Of a stretch of 64,000 nucleotides of DNA, positions 1 through 11,750 are shown in pieces (position 1 is the first letter of the stretch; every line of letters starts with the position of its first letter). The notes beneath the pieces were generated by a model. That model was not told the origin of the DNA and made no database searches. It saw only the letters and a program-made list of their open reading frames with translations. This stretch comes from Gnetum montanum (Eukaryota; Streptophyta; Gnetopsida; Gnetales; Gnetaceae). The stretch covers positions 119,107 through 183,106 of the forward strand of contig MNCI01027256.1 of assembly GCA_015680685.1 (NCBI GenBank), in the 5' to 3' direction. Position numbers and translations under genes: made by a program.

Positions 1-250
1 TATTATGTTCAACAACCCCTATCTCCACATGACTCTTCTAGTCACATTTCTATTTTCCAACATCACTACTATTCTCTTGAATACTATAGAATTCATTCTC
101 CACATTCCAAGAGAGATACCACATTCTATCCTTATCCTCCTCTTGTTCCTCCACCCTCAATGTAGTTACCACCTACTCTATCCATGCAGGGTGAACTCCC
201 AGCCTAGCCACAGCAACACAATGCTACCAGGGCCATCAATCTAAAACTAG
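1..250 (+). pseudogene. gag C-terminal tail of element A (fragment)
   Basis: This is a Pro/His/Tyr-rich low-complexity stretch. It matches the gag-protease linkers at 42,376-42,700 (+), 46,080-46,370 (+) and 31,268-31,561 (-) in wording and spacing. In those copies it follows a short zinc knuckle and a Pro/Gln/Tyr-rich segment. The reading frame is broken here. It is placed as gag tail by homology to the other copies in this window, not by a recognisable domain. Confidence 0.6.
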
Positions 251-417
251 TTAATCAACCTACTCACATGGAACCTCATGCTTATAACATACCATTTTTC
301 TGACTGAACAACCCTACTAAGCCCTCACAAACTTAGCCGATTGGTCATCCTGCTCCTACCTCATCCTCTACAAACCATTCCATTAGGAACCCTTCAAACC
401 AAATGTCACCTAAAATC

Positions 418-910
418 CAGACTGTTATGCTCACTCATGTCATATTTGATTGGATCTAGGCTGGAAACCTTCCCAAGAAATTAGCTAATCCTAGGAGTCC
501 TCTTATTTATTTGTAGATTGTTGGGAATGAAGCATGTAAAGCTCTTCTTAATTTAGGTTTTGGTGTGAACTTGATTTCTCATGAGATGTATATTACCTAG
601 AACTTGCTACCTCTCAAGAAGAGCAATATTTGATTAGAATTGGTAGACCAGTCCATTACTATTCCATTAGGACTGGTAGAAGACATTATGACTACTCTCT
701 ATGGTTGGTCTTTTCCTGCCAATTTCCTAGTAATAAATGTTGAGAACTATAAGGGGGACTCCCAATCGTTATGGAAAGGGCATGGCTAAGCGGTATTGAT
801 GCAAGAATGACATAATAGATCTTTCCCTAGAAATATCTAAGGAAAATGCATTTGGAAAGATTGGGAAGAAGCAAGTTCCATGCATCATGTACAATGATAC
901 AAGGTGTAAT
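418..910 (+). pseudogene. Retroviral-type aspartic protease domain, element A
   Basis: A degenerate frame begins with MLTHV, runs through PLIYL and KALLNLG to VNLISHEMY, then has LPLKKSNI and ends near a (G/R)-A-W-L-S-like segment. The order matches the pepsin-like protease of gypsy elements in the other four copies here. The catalytic D-S/T-G triad reads N-L-G, so both the Asp and the Ser/Thr are lost. Several in-frame stops are present. The protease would have cut the Gag-Pol polyprotein. Confidence 0.75.
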
Positions 911-1054
911 TACATGTAGAAACTCTAGTCCATGAAATGAACATCTATTTTTTGCATGTAGGCAGTGTGCACATGAAGCAAATATTCAAAGGTGTATATA
1001 CTCAGTAGCCACCAAACAAGAGGGCACCTAGTGGCTAACTACTGATCTTGATCA

Positions 1055-1146
1055 TAGCACAATGTGCATGGAACCTACTAAGAGCCTGACATGCACTTAN
1101 GTAGCACAATGTGCATGGAACCTACTAAGAGCCTGACATGCACTTA
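1055..1146. repeat. 45 bp duplication around a single-N join
   Basis: A 45 base segment beginning tagcacaatgtgc (1,055-1,099) is repeated at 1,102-1,146 on the other side of one N at 1,100. This is the pattern left when two overlapping contig ends are joined without merging the overlap. It is more likely an assembly artefact than a genomic tandem repeat. Confidence 0.8.
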
Positions 1147-1149
1147 TGT

Positions 1150-2160
1150 CATAGGCGTGAATGAACTAAAGTAAGTTCATCACTAACTCTTTGATAATGG
1201 AAACAATGATACCAATTGGAAAGAGTTGGAGATCCCTGAGAATTTCAAATAAGACTCCATAGCGTTAAAAACTCTACCTACCAACCTAAAATATGAATTC
1301 TTGAAAATGGAAAGCTGATAATAATCAATGCAAATCTTGCTCCTAAACAAAAAAAAATGCTACTAAATGTGGTCAATAAATGGCCAACAACCTTTTCTTG
1401 GTCATATCCAAAACTCATAAGGATTGATCCTAGGATATGCCAGCATCATATCTACACTAATCCATCCATGAAACTAAGGACGCAACCACAACAACAGTTG
1501 AACCCAAAATTGAAGCAAATCATCAAAGAGGAGATTGAGCAACTCCTTAAGGCAAGGTTCATCTACCCCATTACAGATAGTGAGTGGGTCCACCCACTCG
1601 TAATAATGTGAAAGAGGGATGACAAATGGTAGGTTTGTATGGACTTTAGGCTGTTAAACATAACAACATTCAAAGATCACTTTCCATTGCCATTTTTTGA
1701 TCTAGATTGCACCAGAAGACTAGGCTAAAAAAACATTCATGAGTCCCTAAGGCACTTTTGCATATCGAAAGATGCATTTTGGTCTATGGCAAGTCTCCTA
1801 TCACTTTCCAACTCCTAGTCTTAAGAATTTTTTAGTAGCAAACTAGTAGTGAAGTAGAAGTCTTTATGGATGACTTCTCCACTTAACAATGCTATATTCG
1901 AGCAACCCTTGAACTTCCTTGAGTAAGTACTTAAAAGATGTATGGAAACAAACTTGCAACTCAATTGGAAAAAGAACCATGTCATGGTCCAAGAAGGCAT
2001 TGTACTGGGGCACAAAATTTCTAAAGCAAGGATTAAGGTGGACCCTAAAAAAATAAGCATCATCCAAGGAATAACTTGCCAAATGGAAACTATTAAAGAT
2101 GTTTGATCATTCCTTGGACACACTAGCTACTACTAGCTATTCATAGAGAATTTCTCTAAG
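1150..2160 (+). pseudogene. Reverse transcriptase, element A (decayed)
   Basis: A 90-residue open stretch contains the gypsy RT entry motif: E-E-I-E-Q-L-L-K-A-R-F-I-Y-P followed by S-E-W-V-H-P-L-V. Then come D-F-R-L-L-N and, after an internal deletion near 1,700, the catalytic block E-V-F-M-D-D-F-S at about 1,857. Its LGHKIS-type and SFLGH blocks are recognisable downstream to about 2,130. Stops and the missing central palm segment (FLDGYSGYNQI region, present in element B) show it cannot be functional. Confidence 0.85.
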
Positions 2161-2269
2161 ATTGCAAAACCATTAGTTGAGGTAACAAAGAAAGCTTCTC
2201 CATTCATCTATACCAAGGAATGTGAAAAGACATTACATAGCCTCAAGAAGAGGCTTATAGAGACTCTAA

Positions 2270-2660
2270 TTCTATAAGCACCTAACTAGTCTAGACTATT
2301 TCATATCATGATAGATGCATCAAATTATTCCTTAGAAGTCATACTTATGTAGTTGGACAACAAGAAATGTCCATATCACATCCACTGTGCAAGTCGAAGC
2401 ATTATGGATGCATAATTGAATTACACCACAATAGAGAAAGACCTAATGATGGTGGTGAATGCTATAGAGAAGTTCAAGCACTATGTGCTTAGATATAAAG
2501 TGTTTGTGCACATTGACCACAATGTCATTCTCTCTCTCATAAATAAGCCAATGCTAAGCCCACATGTCATACGATGGCTAGTGATTTTGTAGGAATTCAA
2601 TTTTACGATGGGAGATCGAAAGGCGACTGAGAATGCTCTCACTGACCATCTCTCTTGGTT
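2270..2660 (+). pseudogene. RNase H domain, element A (decayed)
   Basis: The frame shows MIDASNYSLEVIL, then a Y(T)TIEKDLMMVV block, F-K-H-Y-V-L-R-Y-K and V-H-I-D-H-N, followed by a W-L-L/LQEF-like segment and D-H-L-S-W-L. These are the ordered RNase H signatures of Ty3/gypsy polyproteins (D-A-S, E-K-E/D-L, T-D-H). The domain removes the RNA strand during reverse transcription. It directly follows RT and precedes integrase, as expected. In-frame stops are present. Confidence 0.8.
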
Positions 2661-4020
2661 AAGATGGGATGACAAACAAAAGGAGAGCCCACTCTCTGAC
2701 CAATTTCCTGATGAACTACTCTTTACTAGAGTAATAAATGAACATATGCCCACAGAATTCAAATGGTATGATGGCATCCTCACTTATCTTCTCACTAAAG
2801 AAATGCCACAAGATTTTAACTATAGGAAGATACAACAGTTTCTTCATCTGGCCAAATGCTTCATGGAAATCAATGGATACCTTTATAAGGTGTGCATCAA
2901 TGGCCTAGTTCATTAGTATGTACCTGATGCCAATCACCTACACATTCTACAAAATGCTCATGAGGGTCCTTGTAGAGGCCACTATATAGGGAGATGCACA
3001 ACCATAAAAATCCTGATGGTAGGATACTATTGGCCCATAATCTTTAAGGATGCTCACTAGTTTGTTCAAACTTGTGAACATTGTCAATGAGATTGTGGGA
3101 TTATTGCATAAATGGAGGATCCTCAATAGTGGATTCAACCATTGAAATCCTTTGACATATGGGTCATAGATTTCATAGGTCCCATCACACCCATGTCCAA
3201 CAGAAAGGCCTATATTATAGTAGCCATTGATTACTGCACAAAATTGGTAGAATCAGTAACAATCATCGATTGTACATCATCCACTGCTCTGTGATTTGTA
3301 CAAAAAAATGTTATGAACATGTTTGGATTTCCACATGCACTAATTTATAATAATGGAACTTATTTTATAGGTGCTACTTTTTGCAAGCTTATGTAACACT
3401 TGGGGATTGAACATAAATTAACAACACCCTACCACCCCCAAGCCAATGATCAAGTAGAGGTTAGTAATAGGGAGATCACAAAGATTTTAATAAGAGCTAT
3501 GAGTAAATATAGGAGAGGTTGGAGCATAAAATTAAACGATGCTCTCTGAGAATACCACTCAACATAAAAACTTCTTATAGGTTACTCTTCCTATGAGCTA
3601 GTGTAGGGAAAATTACCAACTTTACCTATCCAATTTGAGCTCCATACACTTTTAACATCCTATGACTTGGGCCTTGACCTTAGCCTAGCACAAAAAGAAA
3701 GATTGATCAACTTGAATGTGCTAGACAAAAATTGATTAGTAGCCCTATGCCTGAATGAAGTGCACAAGGCATTCAACAAATAATGATGTGACCTAAGAAT
3801 CAAAAGGACAAAATTTCAACTTGGAGACAAGGTCCTCTACTAGAACTGCGCACATATACCTCAATGGGTTAAGTTTCAAACATTGTGGGAGGGGCCTTAT
3901 ATAATTGATGAAACCTTTCCTTTTGGGGCCATGATCATATACAAACCTAAAAGCCCAAACAAGAAGTAATTGGTCAACATCCAATAAGTAAAGCATTTCC
4001 ATGAACCCAAGCAAGCCAGT
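2660..4020 (+). pseudogene. Integrase with 3' extension, element A (decayed)
   Basis: A zinc-binding HHCC block is readable at about 2,950-3,095 (H-E-G-P-C-R-G-H-Y, then C-E-H-C). The catalytic core follows: V-I-D-F-I-G-P (first Asp), Y-N-N-G-T-Y-F where D-N-G-T is normal (second Asp replaced by Asn), H-L-G-I, TPYHPQAN and the Glu region. The C-terminal part ends with F-Q-L-G-D-K-V-L and W-E-G-P-Y-I-I. A putative tail reaches about 4,090. Loss of the second catalytic Asp and several stops make it inactive. Confidence 0.85.
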
Positions 4021-4089
4021 GCAACAAATACCTCAATGGATGGGCAACTACGCTCAATCTTTTAGATCTCCTCCTTCCAACTTAGTCAT

Positions 4090-6157
4090 GGGGGAGATGG
4101 CTATCCATGCTAATCATATAGATGGCTCCTTGATTTTTCTATTTTTTGTTTTACACATTTTTACTTTTGTAAGTTATTTATTTTATACCTTTTTTGATTT
4201 TAATATTTTTTCCTATTTTACATCATTTTTTGTTTTACACCATCATTAGTACATTTAAATTTTTCTTAAATATTTCACACTTTCTTATGTATTTTACCTT
4301 ATTTTATTGTGATTTTCTAATTTCTATTAATAAACATGCTTTATGCCAACAGGACATAGTGGTGTTGTAGTTGTTGCTAATGGTGATTTGTGCTTAATGT
4401 TTTTATTTGCTAATATCTGGTTTCTATTTTTGAATTTTTTTACCGATGGCTAAGACATAGTTTCTTTTTCATGGAATAAGCAGTGAGTCCATGACATCCA
4501 CAGATCCACAAAAATCTATGGTTTTCCTTGTTTTGGGAATATGAGGTCCCTTTCATAAAATAAACCTTTAATAAATTTGTGACCTTGGTGGTTTCTAGAA
4601 TTAGGTTTGCACAAGGTGTGACTTCAAGGTGATTCAATAATCTTTGTACTCTTCTACATACTTGAGTGCATGAGTATTTTCATGGATTTCTTACCATTCC
4701 ATGTCAACCAGTAACAAGAAGTTGAATAAGTCTTTGCATGGTGTGGTTCACATTTGAAAAAAGAACCACAAATCAACAAAAAATTAGAAAAGAAAAGAAA
4801 CAAAAAAAATGATGGGAATTCAAAGCACATCCTTTAGAAAAATAAACGGGCTACAAGCACTAGTTAGGTGGCTAGAAAGACATGTTACCCATGCATGAAG
4901 GTCCTCTTTAACTAAGGCCCTCTCTTCCTTTATGCTTCTCTTTTCTTCTCCTTAAGGAATGTTGGTTGTTCTATGGAAATACTTTTGTGTTTCAAAGGGG
5001 TGGATTGGTCTTGGAGTGACGATGTGAAGTCATTGAAAGTGGTTGGTTTTGGTCTAGATTGAGGATGGATCTTCCTAGGTCATTTAATCACAAATCCACA
5101 AGGGACTTCTTATGACCTCAATTCAAAATTCCATTCCACCTTCTCCATCATCCATCCATATTGCCCATGACTCACCTCATTGCCAGTGTCCATGTTCTTG
5201 TTCAGTGTATTTGTCTAACGTACTTGAATTCTTGGTAGAATCTTCTAGGTTTTGGTCCTTAACTTTCATCATTTTTAATCACCTATGGGATCCATGGACT
5301 CCTTAGGTTGAGGTTATGCAAGGGAAAACAAGGCATGTGCCTACTATGAGGAAGACCCATTTGGATATCTCTTATTTGGGTTCATTAAGCACCTTATCCT
5401 TAGACACTATTGCAGTCAAAATCTTTCGTGCACCTATCTTTTGTATTTGACAATGTGCTCCTTTAAGTATTTTCTTTAATTCAAACATTCTCCATAAAAT
5501 TTTTGAATTTTTAAGATTTCAAAGATCCTCTTCAATGATTTTATCATATTCTTGGTTTTTCTAGGACTCCATCGATCCTAAATTCATTCAAAAATTCCTT
5601 GTATTTTTCTAAATATCCAAGTTTGAAAATTTTGTTTATAAACCCCATAAATAAGGCCCCGTCGACAAAGCCCATGCATACACATGGTCCCATCAATGTA
5701 GCATAAAAATACTATATATATGCATGATCCTCAAAACTTTTCACATTTTTTCACAAATGCCAAAGGAGTTTTGGCAATTTTCAGAGCCCAAAACCTTCCA
5801 AAGCCCATAACTTCCTAATTGTTTGTCCAAATCACTTCGTTTTTCAACCCTATAGCTCTCAGACGTAAGCTCTTCGTCATGGGGGCCACAAATGTGCCAT
5901 TTTTAATAGAAAATGTTTTGACATTTTTCTAACTCCCAAAAGGTTTAACTAAGAAATCATCATTAAAACACCAAATCACAAGAGTTAAACTTTTCCAACA
6001 AGCCCTAGTGACACTTACAATGAAAAATCAATTAATAAAATAAGCAATCTACCATGGTCCAACCATAGCCAAGTGTAACTAATTAATGAGATAAGGTATC
6101 TAATTATTTTAAGTTACACATTATATCTACTAATCCATAAATGTGTTGTGACTATAG
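4090..6157 (+). other. Spacer between integrase and ORF3 of element A
   Basis: About 2 kb without a convincing gene. It opens with a purine block (cttagtcatgggggagatgg, about 4,083) and then has a T-rich stretch at 4,130-4,330. A second purine block (tcatgggggcca, about 5,878) follows further on. Both blocks have counterparts in elements B and E. The remainder is low-complexity AT-rich sequence with only short frames. Confidence 0.5.
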
Positions 6158-9020
6158 ATGGCACCAAAAGGCAAACACACGTAGGAAGGAGGATCATCTC
6201 AACCAAGGAAAAAATGACCAAGAATAGGAAGGGGCCAAGAACAGGCCCAAGAAGAACCAGTTACAACCCATGCCACATGACCTCTTAGGGAATAGGCTGA
6301 AGTGGAGTCTATTCATCAGATTCCAAAACAAGGCAACAATAGAACATTCCCACCAAAACGAGGCACTAGCTCAACAAATGAACCTTAAGGTGATCTTGAC
6401 AAAAGTATATCTAAATCAAATTAGATCAAGGGAGGTCTAGAAAATAATGCTCAAAGAGTTGAACTTTGGTTCTTTCTTGGAGCAAGCACCTAAGTAGGTA
6501 TAGGACCAATTGAAGACCTCTTCCATGTGGCCAATTATCACGTCCAACAAGTGGTATATGGGAGAGACATTCCTATTTTGGAATAACAAGCAAGCTAGTT
6601 CAATGGCCAAAATCAAGAACATTTAAGTGTCCTACTTGATGCAAGCCATTGTAGAGGCACTTGGATTGCCTAAAACTAGGATGAATCTTGTCAAGATTCT
6701 AATGTAAGTGAACCCTAGCATCAACAAGGAATGGGTTCAATGGTGCTATGGTATCGACTATAAGGAGTATCATGTGCTCACACCAAAAAAGGAATCCACT
6801 ATAAGATTGTGGCCTTTCACCTAAATTCGAAGATGAGGCCCACTAAGATCATTGCCTTTTCTACCTATGTGTGTGCTACTCTAAGTGAGATATTCCTAGT
6901 GAACCTTCCATAGTTGATCTATCTGGAGATAGAGAAGTGGTTCAAGGAGAATGAACATGGAAGAAAGTCACTCCCCTTCCCATGCCTCATCAGAAAACTA
7001 TGTCGAACAGGAGGAATAGTCTACTATACTAATAATGTTATCTAACATGCTTCAACCGCTAATTAAGTGAAGATGATGAGGGATAAAACTCCTACAATAA
7101 AAATCCAAGAAGAGGAGTAGCAACTACCACTTCCACCTACCACTCAGAAAATAGTGTCAGACATTGCTGTAACATCCCAATGGTTGCACAAGTTCTGAGA
7201 ATGAATCTTGAGCAAGAAAGAGGAATAAACAGGCACAAGTGGTGGAGACCCATTTTTGTAGTAGCCTGCAATGAGTCATATGAATGAGGTGGCCCAAAAA
7301 ATTATCTTGATGGAGGGAGGTGGATCCATTTTCTCTACCCAATAAATGCAGTTTTTTATGAAGTTGAATCCTAGTGCTAGAGAGGTAATAGTATCTCTTT
7401 TAGAATAGAAACAACTCCCAGATATTTCTAGGAATGCCATGAACTTTTCAGTGCACTTGGAGGAGGGCAAAGAGGACATAGTACTAGTGATGTAGTACCA
7501 AGGACAAGAAACAATAATAGAGGTGGTTGTTGATAGAATTGTTGAGACACTCAATGCACTTGTAGCATCTATACTAGATGTCACTACACTAAAAGATGTG
7601 CAAACATCCGCATGGACCATAAGTGACAGATTAAGTACAACAAAACATAAAAAGCTACTAGATCGAATAGTAGGAACTAGGCAACCACTTTTGAATGTCT
7701 TTGATCTTCTAGATAATATAATTGCAACCTAGTCAAAGCTACTAGAGATAAGAAGTAAGAAGATTATTTTGGTAGGGAAACTTGAAATAGCCAAGGAGCT
7801 GAATGAATTCTTGGCTATGGAAGTTGTTGAACTAAGAGCCTAGATTGTCAACCCTACATTTCTCAATCCAACATTGACAACAGATGAAGCTCTTGAATAG
7901 CTTCACACTAGATCAAAATGGGTTTAGGGTGTAATGGAGATGGTAGTGATATATCAATCCTTGAGAGAGGCTACCTAGCATAAGATTCAAAAGGCCTTGG
8001 ATCTGACCCACCAAGAGAATGTAAAATTAACCAAGAAAAACCATCGCATGCAAAATGTTGATGCACATAAACAATAGTTGACTGATTTTATTCATCAATA
8101 GTAGGAGCAACTACCTAAAGCAAATACAAAGTTAAGGAGATTGGCAGCTAGGAATAAAAACCTCTCCATGGAGGAGGTTCGTGCCCTTTGCCAAAAGACC
8201 ATAAAAGAGGTAGCCACCTGGAAATCAAAGGCTCTCAAATTTGAGAGAGTTGAGGATCACTATAGAGACTAGGTTAGCCTATAAAAGGAAATAAATGAGA
8301 AACACATTTAAGTGGAAAAGACAAAGGTAAACAAGACCCTCTAGCAACTCCAACTAGGACATCAATTATGGTAGCCCATCATTGATGGGATTGATCAATA
8401 AAATAAAGTAGAAATTCACCTAAAGGAATTGTAGATAGAGGAAATGACTAAATATATGGAGCTTGCCAATCTCCGGTATGCAAGCCTGGATATGTTAACT
8501 ACTAGACAACCATGGTCAAAATTGGAAAGGTAAGTGGCTAGCTCGTACTTGTTGTACAAGGATGACTTCAAGCATCACAAGGACACCACATAGCTTGTGG
8601 TGGAAAATAATAAACTTGAGGTTCTCAAGGGCAAATACATTGATCAGAGATCTTCTGCTGAGAGACTGGCCAAAAGAATGAATGACTACCAGGAGTTGTA
8701 AAATGCAATGAAGGCGTTCAATGTCAAACATAAACAATTCATTGTCTAGTTCATCAACATCAAGGAGCTATTCCCAATAATGCCCTATCTGTGGAATATT
8801 CCCATTCCAGCCCACATTGGCGATGCCATGTGGACTATGAATGATCTCAGGAGCAAGGAGGAGAAGATGAAGGCATTACTTGATGCCTTTCACATTCCAC
8901 TAGAGGTAGCATCCACAGCCTCCTTAGCCACCATGCATGCTTGAAGCTAGCGACGGTCCTTCAGAACCTCAAGACCACCTAGGACTATTTGATCTTCTTA
9001 ACCACCTTCATGCCATCAAA
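6158..9020 (+). pseudogene. ORF3 (coiled-coil, post-integrase ORF) of element A
   Basis: A long degenerate frame starts at MAPKGKH. An N-terminal globular part has a conserved block, S-L-P-F-P-C-L-I-R-K-L-C-R then G-I-V-Y-Y-T-N-N, at about 6,970-7,040. The second half (about 7,700-8,930) is rich in Lys/Glu/Leu heptad-like text and should be coiled coil. Element E carries the same ORF on the minus strand at about 51,070-53,840, also starting MAPK and with A-L-P-F-P-Y-Y-I-R-K-L-C. Its position matches the extra ORF of Athila-type elements. No signal peptide, transmembrane segment or furin-like site was seen, so calling it an envelope protein is not supported. Many stops are present. Confidence 0.7.
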
Positions 9021-9194
9021 GGATATGTTGTCTAGTTTGAGTAGTCATGTCATGGTCTTCAATTTTATGTCATGAACACCAAAAATTTTTGTAATGATGT
9101 CAATATGTACACTTAGGCACTTAGTTTTGTTGTTAGTTCTGTTATGTTAGTTTGTTGCATCAAGAGTTAGTCAATAATTCCATACCTTCCCAAT

Positions 9195-9246
9195 TGTGGG
9201 GATATGATGAAGCGTCAAAGTGTGGGGATATGATGAAGCGTCAAAG
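9195..9246 (+). repeat. 26 bp tandem duplication at the PPT/LTR border
   Basis: The unit tgtggggatatgatgaagcg plus tcaaag occurs at 9,195-9,220 and again at 9,221-9,246. It contains the 3' polypurine tract (gtggggata) and the first bases of the LTR (TGATGAAGCG). The element therefore has two possible PPT/LTR starts, 9,205 and 9,231. Confidence 0.8.
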
Positions 9247-10087
9247 TGTCGTGTCAATGGGGCTATGCCAATGTAGCATTTGCTGCATTTATGAGGCCCC
9301 ATCAATGCAGCTTCACAATAGAATTTATAAATACATGCTCACCAGTCGCGTTTATGGGGAGATAGTGATAGTTGTAGCAAAGCTCTTGTAGTTTTTTCAT
9401 TTCAAAGTTAGAATATTTTTCTGAGTGCCCACAGCAGGAGTTAAAAAGTGTATAGATTTTTATTCGAGCACTAATGTACTTGAGCACACCAGTGTGAATG
9501 GTAATAAAGACAAGCCTTTTGATCAAACCTTGCAACAATTAGAATAGATTAATGATTTATTTGATTTATTTATGCATTTATCATTTTCATTAATTACATG
9601 ATTAATTAAGATAAGTAAACCTTTAATTAACTAATTAATTAAGCTAAATAGATTAAACACATAAGTACAACTACTTTGAGCATAACATACAACACTTGGT
9701 AATCCTAGCAGTGCTTAATAGTTGGTAACCTAGCAATGTTGCATGCATTCAAGATGTGTACAAACAGTGGGACTATATGCTTATGTTAGGATATTTAGTT
9801 ATTAATTAGCAGTTAGATTAGTTAAATTGGTTAATAAATTGAGTTTCAACTTGTTATAAATTGTAGGTGAATAAAATAAAAAATAATAAAAATCATGTGT
9901 CCCATTTACACTTAACCATACAACTAAGCTTCACAAGTGTAGTTGGGAAGACAACAATCGTCATAGTTAGATTTCACCTTCTAAAACTAGCATACTTAGG
10001 AACTTAAGATCTATGGAATTCAACTAGATTGCATGTGAATGATTGTAATTCATATGGTTGGGTGTAGGATATACTCACTGCTCATCA
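9231..10087 (+). repeat. 3' LTR of element A
   Basis: It begins TGATGAAGCG after a purine tract and ends ACTGCTCATCA. A TATA box (tttataaata) lies near 9,325. The U3 segment has repeats of an (A/T)TGATG...GGCC type motif. It aligns along its length to the LTR at 39,246-40,173, including the block with ttagaatatttttctgagtg and the ending ggttgggtgtagg. It is about 857 bp long. Confidence 0.85.
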
Positions 10088-10669
10088 ATAATGAAAATAT
10101 ATATCTATCCTAGCCTATAGTGAGGAGTATCCAATCCTAGCTTGCCATTCACATCTTGGGTTTATGCAATTGTTACTGGGATTACCAAGTAGACTTACTA
10201 ATGAGGGAATTGAGCGAAACCACTACTAGGTTACCAAACAATTACACTTAAACGCTAAAAACTAATCATACTCATTCCGCTTAACTAGTAAACATGAAAA
10301 GTAAAGTACTTGAAAATGTAAAGTGTTAACTAAAGTAAATCGGAAAATTAAGCTAAGTAAATAGATAAAACTAAGTGTATCTTGTAGTGATGAAAAATAG
10401 TCTCGATCTTTATTATTGATCATAAACTGTACCCAAGTATAATTTACTTGAATAAAGACTCTGGTCAATTGCTTGACACCACACTATGAGAATTCACACC
10501 ATCATTAAAACTACGAAATAAAACTACAAGGGTTTGGGTAAGGGATGGAAGAAATTTTTGTTATTTGTGTACCCAAGTGTTGGTATTTATAGGGCTACAT
10601 AGCTCCTGATACATCATATCAACAATGACATAGCATGAGCTATGATATCACATTTGATTAAAAAATGGT
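10088..10669 (-). repeat. Antisense LTR remnant (E-type), left end missing
   Basis: The sequence from ataatgaaaatat to ggttttatca matches the right two thirds of the E-type LTRs at 50,011-50,846 and 59,714-60,569. Shared text includes the actgggattaccaag and tcgatctttatt blocks and a TATA box in minus orientation (tatttatag, about 10,585). The first 260 or so bases of the LTR are absent. Element A's LTR stops exactly where this starts, consistent with A having inserted into an older antisense LTR. Confidence 0.8.
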
Positions 10670-10699
10670 TTTATCACTAAGCAAAGTTGTCCACTTTCT

Positions 10700-11750
10700 C
10701 CTAGTCTCTTTGGTACCTTTATTGAGAAAATGTAGGAATGATTGTGAAATGGGCATGATAGTCATGCTATCAAAATCAAATCTCAGGTAATAAATCTTTT
10801 TTTATATGCAAATAATTTGGCCTTGATCTCCACTACTATAGAAGGTATGAAAACTATGTTGCAAATTTCAAAAATTTATTATTGTTCATCTAGTTTTCAA
10901 TTGAATGTAGATAAAATCAAATTGATAATTTGGGGGGGTGGGGGGTGGGGGCAGTTATAAGAAATACCTATTATTACTTCCATTTTGGAGGTACCAATGT
11001 ACAAATAGTAGATTATGTTAAATATTTGGTTCTAATTTATATGAACAATTACATGTGAAGGAAGTGCATCAAAGAAAAAATAGCATGAGGTTTCAAGGCT
11101 TTGTATGCTTTTAAATGCAAGGATTTAGAACTCTCAGCTTGGAAGGTCAAATTCAAACCATCATCCATCCTACGATATCATATGGATGTGTTATTGGAGA
11201 ACCTAGACTCAATGCTAAACTTTGGAAAATTATTAAATGACTACAAAATATTTTTCTTCTCAATCAATTAGAGGTGAAGATGTAAATACCTTACTCAATG
11301 TTACTATATGAATATGATTTATTACTTTGAAAAGTCAAGCCTTATGCCAATTCATTACCTACATTCATAGCTTGCATATCCCAAGGAAAGACAAATTCTC
11401 TAAAGCAATTCTCAAGGATTTATGAGATTGTGGTTGGTATATTTAGGGAATGTAATGATTGAGAAAATGAAATATCTCTTAGAAAAAAATGCAACAAAAT
11501 CCTAAGCATATTTGTTAACTAGTCGAATAGAAGGTTTTAACAAAGATGAGGTCTAATATGGAAGGTAAAAGCAGCATATTAGATCTAATAAACTAGATGT
11601 AGAAGCTAACTATCTCTTAGATCCTATTTTCATTTAGTATTAGAATGCTATTAGTAAGTTTTTCTTAAGTTTTCATCATCTTAAATTTGAAAGTGAAAGA
11701 TGGATTCAACTCCCTCAAGAAGAGCGCATTTGTAGGTTGTGCAGATCATG
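10700..11750 (+). pseudogene. LINE reverse transcriptase fragment, 3' half
   Basis: Translating across frameshifts gives Y-A-N-N-L-A-L-I-S at about 10,820, a decayed F-A-D-D-L-A-L-I box. Then come a S-S-F-Q-L-N-V-D-K-I-K-L block and G-F-K-A-L-Y-A-F. These belong to a non-LTR retrotransposon RT fingers/thumb region. The text differs from the L1-type element at 12,668-18,161, so it is another LINE lineage. A short G-rich tract (ggggggtggggggtgggggc, about 10,932) interrupts it. No ends or target-site duplication were found. Confidence 0.6.

Larger units (their letters stand above)
1..10087 (+). mobile_element. Ty3/gypsy LTR retrotransposon A, 5' end outside window
   Basis: Domains run in plus-strand order: gag tail, aspartic protease, reverse transcriptase, RNase H, integrase, a non-coding spacer, a third coiled-coil ORF and a 3' LTR ending ...CTCATCA. 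The order protease-RT-RNase H-integrase defines Ty3/gypsy. An extra ORF after integrase, together with the tRNA-Asp-type primer site seen in sister copies here, suggests an Athila-like lineage (inference). Every ORF carries many stops and frameshifts, so the copy is dead. The 5' LTR and most of gag lie left of the window. Confidence 0.85.
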
